Shown here: in pieces, positions 63,122-64,000 of the stretch | Layout: the number at the start of each line of letters is the position of its first letter | Position numbering within the stretch: position 1 is the stretch's first letter | Assembly (NCBI GenBank): GCA_041394885.1 | Contig: JAWKHI010000012.1 | Span: forward strand, 1 to 64,000 | Direction: 5' to 3' | Origin: DSOI01 sp041394885 | Lineage (GTDB): Bacteria > Acidobacteriota > Terriglobia > Bryobacterales > Bryobacteraceae | Length of the DNA: 64,000 bases | The notes under the pieces: generated by a model | Seen by the model: the letters and a program-made list of their open reading frames with translations, nothing else | Database searches by the model: none | Told to the model about the DNA's origin: nothing | Made by a program: the position numbers and the translations under genes

Positions 63122-64000
63122 GAAACGATCTCCCGCTTCCGGAACAGGCACAGAGTGCGGGGAGAGCCGGGGATGGGCTGGGTGGCGACCGGTTCCCACA
63201 ATGGCGCGAAGGCTTTCCATAGGCCCTCGAGGGTATAGTCGTCGAAGATATCGGAGCGGTGGGCGAGCATCGCCCGGACCATCGGGTCCTCTTTCGGCAC
63301 GAATTCGAGGAGCAAGTGCTGATCGCCGAGGTCGGCGAAGAAGCGGGCGATGTGAGCGAGCGGCGCTTGGCCGGAAATGCGGAGGTGGTGAATCAGGGCA
63401 AGCGCGAGGAGCATGCAAGCGCGCGGACGGTCAAGCAGGCCCATCCGTTCTTTGGCGCGGAAACCGATGCCGGGGGTAGGGTTGCGGAGGTCCATGCGCA
63501 GCGACAGCACTTCGCCGCTGCTAGCGGCCTTGGCGGACCGGTAGGCCTGCTCGGCACATGCGCCATCCATCTCGAAGGAGACGCAACGAAAGCCGAGTTC
63601 GCCGGTGAGCCGGCTATAGTCGCCGCGATTGGCTCCGAGGTCGAAGACGAGGGCGGGGCGATGTTCGAGAAGGGTGTGAACCACGAAATCGCGACGGAAC
63701 CGCTCGGCGTCCGCCGTGTAGTGTGTGCGTTCCTCGTAGTAGCCGGACCATGCGGAGCGGCGCCGCGCCGCATGCAAGTTTTGGACCGCGGCTTCGAGTG
63801 ACTCAACCAGCGCCTGCTTGCGGTCGGGGAGCGACTCGCGAGACGGCTGCGCACCTGTTCCGGCGCTGGCCTGCGCCCTTGCGTGGAGATGCACGTGAAG
63901 CAGCGCCGCCGGACGGAAGTAACTGTGCCATGGAAGGAGAGAAGACGTCAACGAGAGCGGGAACCCGTCGGGCATCGCGAGCAGGAATTGGTTGAAGGTG
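63118..64000 (-). CDS. SAM-dependent methyltransferase (N-terminus beyond window)
   Basis: The frame is open to the right edge, so the start lies outside. The visible part has LLPWHSYFRPAALLHVHLHA, then the SAM motif LVFDLGANRGDYSRL and a class I methyltransferase fold through RTLCLFRKREIVS. Helices before the SAM site recall nodulation or surface-glycan methyltransferases. It overlaps the sulfatase-like gene by 4 bases and so leads the three-gene unit, suggesting cell-surface polymer modification. Confidence 0.8.
   Translation of the reverse strand, partial: TFNQFLLAMPDGFPLSLTSSLLPWHSYFRPAALLHVHLHARAQASAGTGAQPSRESLPDRKQALVESLEAAVQNLHAARRRSAWSGYYEERTHYTADAERFRRDFVVHTLLEHRPALVFDLGANRGDYSRLTGELGFRCVSFEMDGACAEQAYRSAKAASSGEVLSLRMDLRNPTPGIGFRAKERMGLLDRPRACMLLALALIHHLRISGQAPLAHIARFFADLGDQHLLLEFVPKEDPMVRAMLAHRSDIFDDYTLEGLWKAFAPLWEPVATQPIPGSPRTLCLFRKREIVS

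Overview
The window reads as a GC-rich (mid-60s percent by eye), gene-dense chromosomal segment of a Gram-negative aerobic heterotroph. The gene mix best fits Acidobacteriota of the Solibacter/Bryobacter type: an exosortase with a PEP-CTERM target, sulfatase plus DUF1080 genes, MauG-type peroxidase, PQQ/cytochrome c dehydrogenase, membrane glycosyltransferases and several signalling kinases. This assignment rests on gene content alone; there is no rRNA, tRNA, insertion sequence, CRISPR array or prophage to anchor it. Both edges cut genes (larC on the left, a methyltransferase on the right).

Layout. 1-4.8 kb: end of larC, then three overlapping genes forming a small exosortase cassette (VIT-domain PEP-CTERM protein, exosortase, EpsI-like protein). 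4.9-10.4 kb: four overlapping genes ending in an NtrY/NtrX-like two-component pair, with a substrate-binding protein but no permease; the kinase gene carries a frameshift. 10.5-11.1 kb: an RRM RNA-binding protein behind a long structured leader. 11.2-16.3 kb: three membrane proteins of GT-C type. 16.3-20.2 kb: a cytochrome c oxidase operon (II, I, III, III, IV), with the last glycosyltransferase gene coupled to it. 20.2-25.9 kb: purH, and divergent from it a 1360-residue topoisomerase III-RecQ-HRDC fusion. 26-31.7 kb: DUF4397, DUF1080, sulfatase, Ser/Thr kinase and CsgG-like genes. 31.8-33.6 kb: ECF sigma factor, putative anti-sigma factor and a CpxP-like protein. 33.7-35.5 kb: a possible 23-codon ORF, an RbfA-like protein and the RNA ligase RtcB. 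35.4-41.3 kb: a minus-strand run of MFS transporter, di-haem peroxidase, copper-type lipoprotein, sialate O-acetylesterase and a globin-ankyrin fusion. 41.3-46.2 kb: DUF3303, two metallophosphoesterases, a PfkB kinase and a glycosyltransferase. 46.2-48.8 kb: cysD and a damaged cysN. 48.8-50.9 kb: a gene remnant, ada and an Ada-linked oxygenase. 51-54.4 kb: sdhBAC. 54.6-57.6 kb: a hybrid histidine kinase. 57.7-61.3 kb: dCMP deaminase, a CBM9-like secreted protein and a di-cytochrome PQQ enzyme. 61.3-64 kb: a 54-residue membrane protein, a sulfatase-like membrane protein and a methyltransferase.

Three themes stand out. First, domain fusions and couplings: TopIII-RecQ, globin-ankyrin, RbfA-like with RtcB, and the exosortase cassette. 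Second, many genes lacking a Shine-Dalgarno sequence have a TAnnnT box, often preceded by TGn, a few bases upstream of the start, suggesting leaderless or nearly leaderless transcripts. Third, broken reading frames concentrate between about 42.4 and 50.9 kb: three indels in the two metallophosphoesterases, four in cysN, a nonsense codon in a TonB-like remnant and an internal deletion in an oxygenase. These could be local gene decay or base-calling errors in GC tracts; the sequence alone cannot separate them.
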